A stretch of 64,000 nt of DNA from positions 1,612,001 to 1,676,000 of the forward strand of contig NZ_LR134439.1 in NCBI RefSeq assembly GCF_900637845.1, read 5' to 3'. The first letter of the stretch is position 1; the number at the start of each line of letters is the position of its first letter. The position numbers were made by a program, and so were the translations under genes. This document shows, piece after piece, positions 43,460-51,438 of the stretch. Origin of the DNA: Erysipelothrix rhusiopathiae (GTDB taxonomy: Bacteria; Bacillota_I; Bacilli_A; Erysipelotrichales; Erysipelotrichaceae). The notes beneath the pieces are model-generated. The model did not search any database. It was not told where the DNA came from and worked only from the letters and a program-made list of their open reading frames with translations.

Positions 43460-43744
43460 TTATTTAACTGCGTCTTTAAGAGCTTTCGCAGGTTTGAATC
43501 CTACACTGTGTGATGCAGCAATGCGGATTTTTTCTTTTGTTTGAGGATTAAAACCATCACGCTCTGCACGATGACGAACCTCAAATTTTCCAAAACCAGC
43601 TAAATCGACTGTTCCCTTATTTTCGAGAATTTCTTTTACCTCGTCTAGGAATGTTTCGATAAATTCATTTGCTTGTTTTTTACTAATGTCTAATTTGCCA
43701 GCGATTGACTCGCTTAATAATTTCTTGTTGTATGTTTCACTCAT
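43460..43744 (-). CDS. hup: HU family DNA-binding protein
   Basis: 94 residues. The HU signature GFGKFEVRHRAERDGFNPQT covers the DNA-binding arm, and the dimerisation helices (YNKKLLSESIAGKLDISKKQ) precede it. HU bends DNA and compacts the nucleoid. One copy is seen here. It has its own promoter and terminator, following gpsA on the same strand. Confidence 0.95.
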   Translation of the reverse strand: MSETYNKKLLSESIAGKLDISKKQANEFIETFLDEVKEILENKGTVDLAGFGKFEVRHRAERDGFNPQTKEKIRIAASHSVGFKPAKALKDAVK

Positions 43745-43766
43745 ATTGAAACCTCCATTTCATAAT

Positions 43767-43798
43767 CAAATAATAGCATTATAACTGCTGTCTGACAA
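43767..43798 (-). promoter_or_regulatory. hup promoter
   Basis: On the minus strand TTGTCA, a 17-base spacer and TATTAT precede the hup SD (GGAGG). A TATAAT inside the spacer is an alternative -10 with a weaker -35. The region lies in the 55-base gap after gpsA. Confidence 0.65.
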
Positions 43799-43799
43799 G

Positions 43800-44798
43800 T
43801 TAAATACGCTCAGGTTTCAAATCTCTCACCATTAATTCACTTATGGCTTCAGAAGGGCGTTTTTCCTCATATATAATTTTATATATTTGTTCAGTAATCG
43901 GCATATCAATGCCCTCTTCCACTGCAATTTCATAAACTACTTTTGCAGCAAAAACACCTTCTACAGTTTTTGTATTATGATCTAGAAATCCAACAGCTGA
44001 ATTTTTTTGACCAATTTCCATTCCTGCTTGGAAATTTCGTGAGTGGACCGATGTAGCTGTAACGACGAGATCGCCAACACCACAGAGCCCAAGATAGGTT
44101 TCAGGTTGTCCACCCATGTGAACACCAAATCGTTGCATCTCAGTTAAACCACGAGTTATTAATGCAGCACGCGCATTATCTCCCGCATCCAATCCTGCAG
44201 CGATGCCACTTGCAAGCGCAATGACATTCTTGATTGCTACACCGTATTGTGATCCTATTACATCATCATTGGTGTAAACTCGAAAATAATCATTCGAAAA
44301 TAGAACTTGAATTTCTTCGGCAAGAACAGGATTATCCGACACTGCATTAATTGTTGTGATTTTTCTTAGCACAACTTCTTCTGCATGTGAAGGACCGATT
44401 AAACTCACAACACCCTTCAATTTATTTGAATCAATGACGCGTTTGATAACATGATCAAGTAATTCATGCGTTGTAGGATGTAATCCCTTCGCAACATTGA
44501 TAATAATGACAGGATTACTTAAATGAGCATTCAACTCAATACAAACTTCCTCTACAGCGCCTGTTGGCACTGCAAGAAGTATAATTTGAGAGTCTAATAT
44601 GTCTTCGAAATTTTGTGTAGCATCTAATCGTTCGTTAAGTTTAACACCAGGAAAAAATTCTTCATTTAAATGATATAGATGTACATCTACAACCTGATCT
44701 AACTTACGTCCCCACATCATAACTTCATGTCCATTATCCGCTAAGACTTGACCTAAAGCAGTTCCCCAACTACCAGAACCTACAATTCCGATTTTCAT
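43800..44798 (-). CDS. gpsA: Glycerol-3-phosphate dehydrogenase [NAD(P)+]
   Basis: 332 residues. N-terminal dinucleotide motif IGIVGSGSWGTALGQVL, VAKGLHP, the catalytic Lys in QYGVAIKNVIALASGIAAG and the GLCGVGDLVVTATS segment are all present. It reduces DHAP to sn-glycerol 3-phosphate for phospholipids and teichoic acids, feeding PlsY. TAATG junction with der upstream, the der-gpsA-hup order of Bacillus. Confidence 0.96.
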   Translation of the reverse strand: MKIGIVGSGSWGTALGQVLADNGHEVMMWGRKLDQVVDVHLYHLNEEFFPGVKLNERLDATQNFEDILDSQIILLAVPTGAVEEVCIELNAHLSNPVIIINVAKGLHPTTHELLDHVIKRVIDSNKLKGVVSLIGPSHAEEVVLRKITTINAVSDNPVLAEEIQVLFSNDYFRVYTNDDVIGSQYGVAIKNVIALASGIAAGLDAGDNARAALITRGLTEMQRFGVHMGGQPETYLGLCGVGDLVVTATSVHSRNFQAGMEIGQKNSAVGFLDHNTKTVEGVFAAKVVYEIAVEEGIDMPITEQIYKIIYEEKRPSEAISELMVRDLKPERI

Positions 44799-46108
44799 TA
44801 AGCTCCCCTCTTTCTAATTAGAATTCTAATTGGCGTCCCTGTGAAATCAAAGGCATTTCTCAGAGCATTTTCTAAATAGCGTTTATACGAGAAGTGACAC
44901 AACTCGGGATCGTTTACAAAAATAACAAATGTTGGTGGCACTGTACTAACTTGTGATGCATAGAATACTTTTAAACGTTTTCCATTGTGTGATGGTGGCG
45001 GTGTAAGCATTACAGCATCATGAATTACTTCATTGATTACACTTGTACTGATACGTTTAATACTGTTTGCATGAACATCTTCAATAAGCGGAATCAACGT
45101 ATGAACACGTTTACGTGTTAATGCAGATACAAATACAATCGGAGCATAGGATAAGTACATAAATTCACTGCGAATAACTTTTTTTACATCTTCCATCGCA
45201 GTTTCTTCTTTATCTACAACATCCCATTTATTATAAACAATAATGATTGGCTTTCCTGCTTCGTGCGCAAACCCAACAACATGTTTGTCCTGTGCACGTA
45301 TACCTGCTTCACCATCGATTAAAAATAACACAACGTCACTTCGATCAATTGCACTCATAGCACGTAATACTGAATATTTTTCTACATCTTCATAGACTTT
45401 ACCGCGTTTACGAATTCCCGCAGTATCAATGATGACATAATCACGTTCATTCATTCTAAAAGGTGTATCGATTGCATCACGTGTCGTTCCTTCGATATTC
45501 GAAACAATAACACGATCTTGATTCAACATTGCATTTACCAATGAACTTTTCCCTACATTAGGGCGACCAATGGCACAGAAGCTAAGTTCATCCTCATACA
45601 TCGTAATCCCGTCTTGTGGTAATTTTTTAATGACCTCATCCAAAAGATCACCTAAACCGATACCATGTTCACAAGATACTGCAAAAGGTTCATCATAGCC
45701 GAGTGCATAAAACTCGTAGATATCCGATACAAATTGAACATCATCTACCTTATTTGCCGCAATGATGACAGGTTTGTTTGTTTGTCTTAAAAGACGTGCT
45801 ATAAACTCATCATCTGTAGTCATGCCTTCTTTAGCACTTACAACGAAGAGAATAATGTCCGCTTCATCGATAGCGATATCAACTTGCATTTTAATTTCTT
45901 CTTGGAACGGTTGGCCTTCCATTTGAATTCCACCCGTATCAATAAATCTTAAATCTTTTGTTAACCATGTGGTCTTTCCATATAGACGATCACGTGTAAC
46001 CCCTGCTTCATCATGAACAATAGAAATTCTCTCACCCATAATTCGATTAAACAGAGACGATTTCCCTACATTAGGACGGCCAACGATTGCTACTACTCCA
46101 TCAATCAT
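44798..46108 (-). CDS. der: Double-domain ribosome GTPase Der (EngA)
   Basis: 436 residues with two tandem GTPase domains: GRPNVGKSSLFNRIMGE near residue 9 and GRPNVGKSSLVNAMLNQ near residue 183, each with DTGG or DTAG and NKVD/NKWD, then a C-terminal KH-like domain (VFYASQVSTVPPTFVIFVN). Der is an essential 50S assembly factor. It overlaps cmk by 8 bases, a conserved pair. Confidence 0.97.
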   Translation of the reverse strand: MIDGVVAIVGRPNVGKSSLFNRIMGERISIVHDEAGVTRDRLYGKTTWLTKDLRFIDTGGIQMEGQPFQEEIKMQVDIAIDEADIILFVVSAKEGMTTDDEFIARLLRQTNKPVIIAANKVDDVQFVSDIYEFYALGYDEPFAVSCEHGIGLGDLLDEVIKKLPQDGITMYEDELSFCAIGRPNVGKSSLVNAMLNQDRVIVSNIEGTTRDAIDTPFRMNERDYVIIDTAGIRKRGKVYEDVEKYSVLRAMSAIDRSDVVLFLIDGEAGIRAQDKHVVGFAHEAGKPIIIVYNKWDVVDKEETAMEDVKKVIRSEFMYLSYAPIVFVSALTRKRVHTLIPLIEDVHANSIKRISTSVINEVIHDAVMLTPPPSHNGKRLKVFYASQVSTVPPTFVIFVNDPELCHFSYKRYLENALRNAFDFTGTPIRILIRKRGA

Positions 46109-46763
46109 TCAAATTCCTACTCTCTATAATATTTACTATTTGTGATACAACTTCTTCAATTGACATCGAAGTTGTATTTATTTCAATGGCATCTTCAACT
46201 TTAATCAGTGGTGATTCTTGACGATTCATATCGCGCTCATCACGCTCAACTAAATCAGAATGAACTTCTTCATATGTTGTTTTAATTCCATTTTTTATCA
46301 ATTCGTTATATCTTCTACGCGCGCGAACACTCGCATCTGCGGTTTGAAATATCTTTACTTCAGCATCTGGAAGAACAACTGATGTGATATCACGTCCATC
46401 CAAAACAAATCCTTTTTTTGAAGCGATGTCTCGTTGAATTGATACTAAAACATCACGAACTGATCTATGTTTAGATACTTGTGAAGCAGCTTTCGAAACT
46501 TTATCGTTTCGAATAAGAAGTGATACATCCTGCCCATTTACTAAAATCATATTTTCTTCGGGCAATTCGATTTTCAAATCTTTAACGATATTAAAGCATG
46601 CTTTTTCATCATTTAAATCAATATCTTGATTCAAACAAATTAGTGCAACTGCGCGATACATTGCACCTGTATCGATGTGCACAAATCCTAATTTTTTTGC
46701 TAATTGCTTAGCGATGGTGCTTTTCCCCGACGCACTCGGTCCATCAATTGCTATATTAAACAC
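46101..46763 (-). CDS. cmk: Cytidylate kinase
   Basis: 220 residues. P-loop IDGPSASGKSTIAKQLAKKLG, HIDTGAMYRAV, the CMP-binding LDGRDITSVVLPDA and RARRRYNEL lid are standard. It phosphorylates CMP and dCMP. It follows the acidic tail-anchored gene by 10 bases and overlaps der. Confidence 0.96.
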   Translation of the reverse strand: MFNIAIDGPSASGKSTIAKQLAKKLGFVHIDTGAMYRAVALICLNQDIDLNDEKACFNIVKDLKIELPEENMILVNGQDVSLLIRNDKVSKAASQVSKHRSVRDVLVSIQRDIASKKGFVLDGRDITSVVLPDAEVKIFQTADASVRARRRYNELIKNGIKTTYEEVHSDLVERDERDMNRQESPLIKVEDAIEINTTSMSIEEVVSQIVNIIESRNLND

Positions 46764-46773
46764 AAAAACTATC

Positions 46774-47751
46774 CTACTTCCTAAATTGCGCTACAATCAG
46801 CAACAATACAACTATAATCGCAAGGATTAATAACGAAAGAACAACGTTCAACATTCGATTTGTTCGAACCATTGTTTCATTCATTTGATCGATGTTTTGT
46901 TCTTGATCAATGATTTTATGTTGTAAAGTTTGTGTTTGAGCGAGTAATTCACTACGGAACTTATCCGAATCAAAATCATTATCGGAATAATCTTCCATTG
47001 CATCCAATTGAGCCTGCATTTCGAAAATCGAATCATCTTCTTCAGATAAGATATTCTCAAACTCATCCGCTTCCAACTCAAATTCTACCGAATCAAATGA
47101 ATCTTGACCTGATAAATCTAACGATACATCTTCGTCATCTACCATTTCTTGAACAGCCATTGCAATGGTTTTTTCCAACTCATCTTCTTCGTCAAATGTA
47201 TCGGCATTACTTTGTTCTACAGACTTGAATACTATTGTCTCATCAAGATTTGGTAATTCATCAAGATTTACTTCTTCTTCAATTTCATCCTCAATAAAAA
47301 CATCTGCATCCATTGTAGACAATTCTGGATCAATAGCATGTAAAACGGTTGTCATTTCATCATCATTAAATGGTTTTGCAATTTCTGACGATTTATTCAA
47401 CTCGCTTAAAATATTTGCATCGGTATTCTCAAGATCCCGATAACCTTTGCGAACATTATACTCTTTAACTTCATCTAAAAAATCCTTGAGATATGCACTT
47501 TCAAAAGTATCAAATTGTGGTTCAGTCTTTGCTTCTTCAATCACTGAATGTTCTTCTTGAACCTCTTCAATTTGACGTGCATGTGTTGGCTCACGATCTT
47601 CTCTGGCAACGACATCCATTTTATCAAACTGATCATCAATTTGATTTAATCGATTCGCAAAATGTGAGAGATCTGAATTTTCAATATTACTTTCAGAGTC
47701 CAATGCAATTTGCTCATGTAAGTCTTGATATTTATTCACTCGAGATTTCAT
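46774..47751 (-). CDS. Highly acidic tail-anchored membrane protein, unknown
   Basis: 325 residues from the ATG at 47751, with AAGGAGTG about 10 bases upstream. The N-terminus MKSRVNKYQDLHEQIALDSE is basic-amphipathic; a second ordered-looking patch is LKDFLDEVKEYNVRKGYRDL. The middle (about 130-250) is dense in Asp and Glu and probably disordered. A coiled coil (about 265-300) leads into one C-terminal membrane helix followed by QFRK, giving a cytoplasmic, tail-anchored topology. I recognise no family. It is the first gene of a run with cmk, der and gpsA. Confidence 0.7.
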   Translation of the reverse strand: MKSRVNKYQDLHEQIALDSESNIENSDLSHFANRLNQIDDQFDKMDVVAREDREPTHARQIEEVQEEHSVIEEAKTEPQFDTFESAYLKDFLDEVKEYNVRKGYRDLENTDANILSELNKSSEIAKPFNDDEMTTVLHAIDPELSTMDADVFIEDEIEEEVNLDELPNLDETIVFKSVEQSNADTFDEEDELEKTIAMAVQEMVDDEDVSLDLSGQDSFDSVEFELEADEFENILSEEDDSIFEMQAQLDAMEDYSDNDFDSDKFRSELLAQTQTLQHKIIDQEQNIDQMNETMVRTNRMLNVVLSLLILAIIVVLLLIVAQFRK

Positions 47752-47775
47752 AATATCCAATCACTCCTTGAGGTA

Positions 47776-47781
47776 ATTATA
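47776..47781 (-). promoter_or_regulatory. Possible -10 for the acidic protein-cmk-der-gpsA run
   Basis: TATAAT with an extended TGA element on the minus strand, immediately before SD AAGGAG. The -35 is poor, and there is no terminator after ribU, so readthrough may also contribute. Confidence 0.5.
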
Positions 47782-47786
47782 TCACA

Positions 47787-48314
47787 TTAATGTCCTGTGA
47801 TTCTATGTATATGGGGACGTAAAACACTAAAGAAAACGATTAATAGCGTCCCTTTTGCTAAATTAAATGGTAAAAACACCGCAAAGAGCAAATTCCAGGC
47901 ACCTTCTTGGGTCATTCCATATAATGGGAATGTTATAAAGTAATTAATAATATTCATTAAAAGTCCACTCGCACACACCGTAAACACATATAAGCCAACC
48001 CGTTTAGACTTAGTCTTTGGTTGGTACAATGCAATGGGTAACATAATCAAGACTGCATAACTAAAATTTGCAATTTCTCCGACTGGACCTGCATTTTTGG
48101 ATAAAAATAACATATGCATGAGATTTTTTAAAAAAGCAATCATGAGTCCGGGTCCTGCCCCTAATAGATATCCACCTACAATAACTGGCAAATCACTGAG
48201 ATCCGCTTGTAATGGAGAACCTGGGAGTACATAAAATTCAAACATATACAGTATCATGGATACCGTTGTAAGCATTGCTATATTAACCATTGTGCGAGTA
48301 TTATATTTTTTCAT
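47787..48314 (-). CDS. ribU: Riboflavin ECF transporter S component RibU
   Basis: 175 residues with about five to six membrane helices. The segments YVLPGSPLQADLSDLPVIVGGYLLGAGPG and GEIANF are characteristic of RibU, and an RFN riboswitch lies directly upstream, which together make riboflavin the substrate. It works with a shared EcfT and two Ecf ATPases encoded elsewhere. The SD is partly sequestered in the riboswitch-linked leader. Confidence 0.93.
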   Translation of the reverse strand: MKKYNTRTMVNIAMLTTVSMILYMFEFYVLPGSPLQADLSDLPVIVGGYLLGAGPGLMIAFLKNLMHMLFLSKNAGPVGEIANFSYAVLIMLPIALYQPKTKSKRVGLYVFTVCASGLLMNIINYFITFPLYGMTQEGAWNLLFAVFLPFNLAKGTLLIVFFSVLRPHIHRITGH

Positions 48315-48319
48315 ATTAG

Positions 48320-48350
48320 CCTCCTTGTAAAAAAATATTAATACTCAAGG
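48320..48350 (-). promoter_or_regulatory. SD-sequestering helix of the ribU leader
   Basis: On the minus strand CCTTG (48350-48346) can pair with CAAGG (48327-48323), the second strand running into the SD AAGGAGG. This suggests that the FMN switch acts on translation initiation rather than only on termination. Confidence 0.55.
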
Positions 48351-48364
48351 CAAACATGAAAAAA

Positions 48365-48471
48365 ACTTCTTCCATCCAGACTTTAACTGTCGCCACTTGA
48401 ATTTAACAAGTTCTACCAAATTGGTTCGCGGGGTTTACCGCCGATCGGGAATTACACCCTGCCCTGAAGTA
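48365..48471 (-). ncRNA. FMN (RFN) riboswitch
   Basis: The minus strand has the conserved RFN blocks in order: CTTCAGGGCAGGGTG, AATTCCCGATCGGCGGT, AACCCCGCGAACC, and at the end TCTGGATGGAAGAAG. This is a near-textbook FMN aptamer, placed upstream of ribU. Confidence 0.97.
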
Positions 48472-48480
48472 TACAAGTTT

Positions 48481-48509
48481 ATTATAAGTAAACAATAGGC
48501 TAATGTCCA
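48481..48509 (-). promoter_or_regulatory. ribU/RFN promoter
   Basis: TGGACA (48504-48509), 17-base spacer and TATAAT (48481-48486) on the minus strand, with transcription starting close to the first RFN block. Confidence 0.82.
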
Positions 48510-48526
48510 ATATTTGTACTGTGAAA

Positions 48527-48566
48527 TAAAAAAGCAAATTCAATCGATACGGTGAATTTGCTTTTT
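48527..48566 (-). terminator. Terminator after efp
   Basis: AAAAAGCAAATTCA pairs with TGAATTTGCTTTTT around a ten-base loop, followed on the minus strand by TTTTTTATTTC. It closes the comG-efp unit. Confidence 0.88.
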
Positions 48567-48583
48567 ATGATTTTATTTAAGAC

Positions 48584-49141
48584 TTATGCACGACCTGAGT
48601 ATTTACCATCAGTAGTATTAACGAGAACAACCTCGCCTTCGCTGATAAAGAGTGGCACACGAATTTCTAATCCAGTTTCCACAACAGCATTTTTTTGTGC
48701 ATTTGTTGCAGTATCACCCTTAACAGCTGGTTCAGCTTGAGTGACTGTTAATGCAATTTTTTCAGGTAAATTCACACCTAGAACTTCTGATTCATAGAAA
48801 ACGACTGTAATGTCTTGATTTTCTTTCATAAAGTTCATTTCCCACTCAAGACGGGATTTCGCAATTTCAAGTTGTTCGTAAGTTTCACCATCCATAAAAA
48901 CAAGTTCTTCACCTGCATCATAAAGATATTGCATAACGCGTTTATCGATATGAGCTTGTTCAACTTTATCCCCACCGATCATTGTTAATTCCGTTACGGA
49001 ACCAGAACGCATGTTACGAACTTTAGCTTTAATAATCATTTGTCTTTGCGCTGTCTTATTATGTGATGTATCCAACACTTGGTATAGGTTGTCTTCATAA
49101 ATAATTGACATCCCAGCTCTTAAATCATTTGATTGAATCAT
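48584..49141 (-). CDS. efp: Elongation factor P with atypical tip loop
   Basis: 185 residues with the three beta-barrel domains of EF-P (MIQSNDLRAGMSIIYEDNLY; SGSVTELTMIGGDKVEQ; C-terminal VETGLEIRVPLFISEGEVV). EF-P relieves ribosomes stalled on polyproline. The usual PGKG loop between strands 3 and 4 is replaced by NKTAQRQM: Bacillus Lys32 aligns with Gln here, next to an Arg. Whether it is modified is therefore open. It begins 2 bases after comGG with its SD (GGAGG) inside comGG, so it is attached to the competence operon. The usual EF-P role is likely retained. Confidence 0.92.
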   Translation of the reverse strand: MIQSNDLRAGMSIIYEDNLYQVLDTSHNKTAQRQMIIKAKVRNMRSGSVTELTMIGGDKVEQAHIDKRVMQYLYDAGEELVFMDGETYEQLEIAKSRLEWEMNFMKENQDITVVFYESEVLGVNLPEKIALTVTQAEPAVKGDTATNAQKNAVVETGLEIRVPLFISEGEVVLVNTTDGKYSGRA

Positions 49142-49143
49142 AA

Positions 49144-49470
49144 TTAATCCTCCATTTTAGTTAAGTTAAAACTTCCATCATCAATTATATCATAAGAAAA
49201 CCGATATGACCTAATACCATTTATCGAAACATAAACTTTTTCGTCTTTTTTTTGTGCCTTAATCTCATAGAATTCATCTTCATACGTAAAATCTTCATCT
49301 TCAAAACAAAAATGGTCGATCACAAGACGCTCCAATTCAATTCGTTCTTGAATACGTTTGATAGATTCTACGACTCGGTAATGCTTGACGTACAGCATTG
49401 ACGCTTTACTAATACTAAAACATAAAACAATGAAAACGAGATGGGTACAACCTATAAGACTACCATCCAT
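49144..49470 (-). CDS. ComGG-like competence pilus protein
   Basis: 108 residues from the ATG at 49470 (MDGSLIGCTHLVFIVLCF), overlapping the comGF-like stop by 11 bases. A hydrophobic N-terminal helix is followed by a charged region. It lacks a prepilin cleavage motif, as ComGG proteins usually do. Sequence similarity is weak; the call rests on size, topology and last position in the comG operon. Confidence 0.6.
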   Translation of the reverse strand: MDGSLIGCTHLVFIVLCFSISKASMLYVKHYRVVESIKRIQERIELERLVIDHFCFEDEDFTYEDEFYEIKAQKKDEKVYVSINGIRSYRFSYDIIDDGSFNLTKMED

Positions 49471-49831
49471 AAAATTCAAATTTTTCTGTTTCAAAAACGT
49501 ATGTCACCTTGCTGTCTTTACAACCAAAATCAGTAACATGGTGCAAAAGTATTTCATAACCCGGCTTTTTAATAATATACTTTCCATTAAAACTGATTTC
49601 GTTGTTTAGATTGTTTTTTTCAAACAGTATGCGATTATCAACACATTTAACACGTCGACTCCGAATCAATAACTGCTGTAATTGCAGTTCAAAAACGGTA
49701 TTTTGTTTGACCCTCGGTGCATCCGAGATAAGTTGATAACTGCGTTCGAGGATTTGATTCAAAACAATCATTAATAAGGGAGTAATTGCTAGACAGATTA
49801 AAAACTCAACAAACGAATAGGCTTTATGCAT
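49460..49831 (-). CDS. ComGF-like minor pseudopilin
   Basis: 123 residues. The N-terminus MHKAYSFVEFLICLAITPLL fits a type IV pseudopilin: Ala at -1, Tyr at +1 and Glu at +5, then a hydrophobic helix. A later QLQQLLIRSRRVKCVDNRILFE and two further Cys-containing strands fit ComGF. It should join the short pilus that brings DNA through the wall. The start overlaps a 19-codon ORF by 8 bases. Confidence 0.7.
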   Translation of the reverse strand: MHKAYSFVEFLICLAITPLLMIVLNQILERSYQLISDAPRVKQNTVFELQLQQLLIRSRRVKCVDNRILFEKNNLNNEISFNGKYIIKKPGYEILLHHVTDFGCKDSKVTYVFETEKFEFYGW

Positions 49832-49883
49832 AAAAAATACAGAGCAGGTATACCATCAAACTTAAAAGACACAAACAATACAT
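49824..49883 (-). CDS. 19-codon hydrophobic ORF in the comGE position
   Basis: ATG at 49883 encodes MYCLCLLSLMVYLLCIFYA, wholly hydrophobic with three cysteines, ending in a TAA that overlaps the comGF-like ATG. A GAGGTG touches the start codon, which is too close for an ideal SD. It occupies the place of comGE, but could be a remnant, a coupling ORF, or not translated. Confidence 0.3.
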   Translation of the reverse strand: MYCLCLLSLMVYLLCIFYA

Positions 49884-49905
49884 CACCTCAATATATGTAA
49901 AGAAA

Positions 49906-50172
49906 TTAATCACACTGATACCTTCCAAACCCTAGTTGTATTACGCATGTATATTTATTAACTCTGAAGGTTCCAGCTTTATTAATATTGCCGTTCGCAT
50001 TAAACCAATGATTCTCATGAATTGGAACCGTTTCTAAGTGCTCCATCGCATTTAATTGATACTCAAGTAAGGCTGGCTCGTTTTTCGATTCTACTCGAAG
50101 TGAAAGAAACATTCGCAATGATATGCTGAGTATAAAAACAACTAAGAGAATCTCACACAGCGTAAAATTCAT
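49906..50172 (-). CDS. ComGD-like minor pseudopilin
   Basis: 88 residues from the ATG at 50172, one base after the comGC stop (TAGTATG), indicating coupling rather than an SD. The start MNFTLCEILLVVFILSISLR resembles a prepilin with Glu at +5, but Asn replaces the Gly or Ala normally needed at -1. The rest (VNKYTCVIQLGFGRYQC) has two cysteines that might pair. At 88 residues it is shorter than typical ComGD. It could also be the ComGE homologue. Confidence 0.6.
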   Translation of the reverse strand: MNFTLCEILLVVFILSISLRMFLSLRVESKNEPALLEYQLNAMEHLETVPIHENHWFNANGNINKAGTFRVNKYTCVIQLGFGRYQCD

Positions 50173-50173
50173 A

Positions 50174-50461
50174 CTAGACTGCTTGACCATCTGCAATTTG
50201 AATAACCTCTCCATTAAAACATTTGTACTGATTTTCTCTGAGATACCCTGCATTTATGAGCTGATCAATGGTTGTTGGTAGTTCATCATAATTAATTTTG
50301 TACTGCATAATTGCCGCATCGACTATTTTCTTCTGTGCATCACACCCTTTTCGATTAACCATTGTAATGGTTTTTTGGATATTGGGTAACGTCAACATAA
50401 ATATGATTGCAATAATTGTCATCACAAGCACCATCTCAATAAGCGTAAAACCTTGTTTCAT
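50174..50461 (-). CDS. comGC: Major competence pseudopilin ComGC
   Basis: 95 residues with an exact class III signal: MKQG cleavage before FTLIEMVLVMTIIAIIFML, Glu at +5. A C-terminal domain of about 60 residues holds DAAIMQYKINYDELPTTIDQL and CFNGEVIQIADG. ComGC is the main subunit of the transformation pilus. ATGA overlap with comGB upstream. Confidence 0.92.
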   Translation of the reverse strand: MKQGFTLIEMVLVMTIIAIIFMLTLPNIQKTITMVNRKGCDAQKKIVDAAIMQYKINYDELPTTIDQLINAGYLRENQYKCFNGEVIQIADGQAV

Positions 50462-51438
50462 AATCCCTCCATCAATTTGAGTGGTATCATTACTAATTCA
50501 TAGTAAACAACCACAATCATAATTATGTTAATCGAAACAAATACCCTATAAACACATATAACTTTTTTTAATTGATATAAAATCAAAACATCCGAAAGAT
50601 TCAGACACAAACTTAATGATTTCTCTAATTCATTAAACAAAAATCCTTCTCGCATATTTCTTCTAATTATAGGGTGTAGCGATGAATGGGCTAATGCATC
50701 ACAAATATCTTTTCCATGCTCTAACATTCGCTCAATTTCAAAAGCAATTGAACCTGCTAACGTATTTGAGAGTGAAGTTCGTAAACATTTAATCGTAGAA
50801 AGAGTTGTTTTTGTTTCAGGATAGAGTACATTATAGAATAGACAAAATTGTTCGGAAATGCATAAGACAATTAAATTGCATTTTAAAAATGTATTCAAAC
50901 CAGCAATAACGATCATCCGCATTTTACGGTGAAAAAGAACCAAAGACATGATAAGAACAAACAAAAGAAAAGCACCATGCAAATAAACAAGCCCTAAAGA
51001 AAACAAACTAGAAATCGTTGAGAACAGTGGTTTGGTTGAAAACACTTCAATTTCTGAAGCAATTGTTGGCAGTAGCAACTTTCTATAAAATAACAGCATG
51101 ACCAAAACCATAAAATGAAGAAACAGCCAATAACCTACAGATTGATAGAGTACCTTTAGGCGCTTATGTCTACGTATAGATACTTCATTATAAAGTTTCA
51201 ATAGCGTAATTCCTGAAACCTTCGGATAGAGTAAATACAAATTTTTTGGAATAATACGTCTAAGATATGCATCAAAAGATATATCATCAATATTTAAATA
51301 TTGTTTTATTTCTTGAAAGGCAATACCTCCGTTTAAAAGCTTGAATACAGAATTATCCGTCTCGGTTATCGGGTGAATCTTTATCCTTAAACGATTGACT
51401 GAGTCGATGACGGATTTGAACTTGATCAGCAAATTCAT
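50458..51438 (-). CDS. comGB: Competence pilus inner-membrane platform ComGB
   Basis: About 326 residues, T2SS-F/PilC type, with three hydrophobic segments near residues 110-130, 155-175 and 300-320 and duplicated cytoplasmic F domains (GIAFQEIKQYLNIDD; SLSNTLAGSIAFEIERML). The N-terminus overlaps comGA by about 86 bases; the ATG at 51438 has a weak SD and a later non-ATG start is possible. It anchors the pilus assembly motor. Confidence 0.78.
   Translation of the reverse strand: MNLLIKFKSVIDSVNRLRIKIHPITETDNSVFKLLNGGIAFQEIKQYLNIDDISFDAYLRRIIPKNLYLLYPKVSGITLLKLYNEVSIRRHKRLKVLYQSVGYWLFLHFMVLVMLLFYRKLLLPTIASEIEVFSTKPLFSTISSLFSLGLVYLHGAFLLFVLIMSLVLFHRKMRMIVIAGLNTFLKCNLIVLCISEQFCLFYNVLYPETKTTLSTIKCLRTSLSNTLAGSIAFEIERMLEHGKDICDALAHSSLHPIIRRNMREGFLFNELEKSLSLCLNLSDVLILYQLKKVICVYRVFVSINIIMIVVVYYELVMIPLKLMEGL

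Noticed and set aside
47165-47443. Plus-strand serine-rich frame opposite the acidic tail-anchored gene
   Set aside because: Same effect: Asp/Glu codons read in reverse give Ser-rich frames. No start signal.
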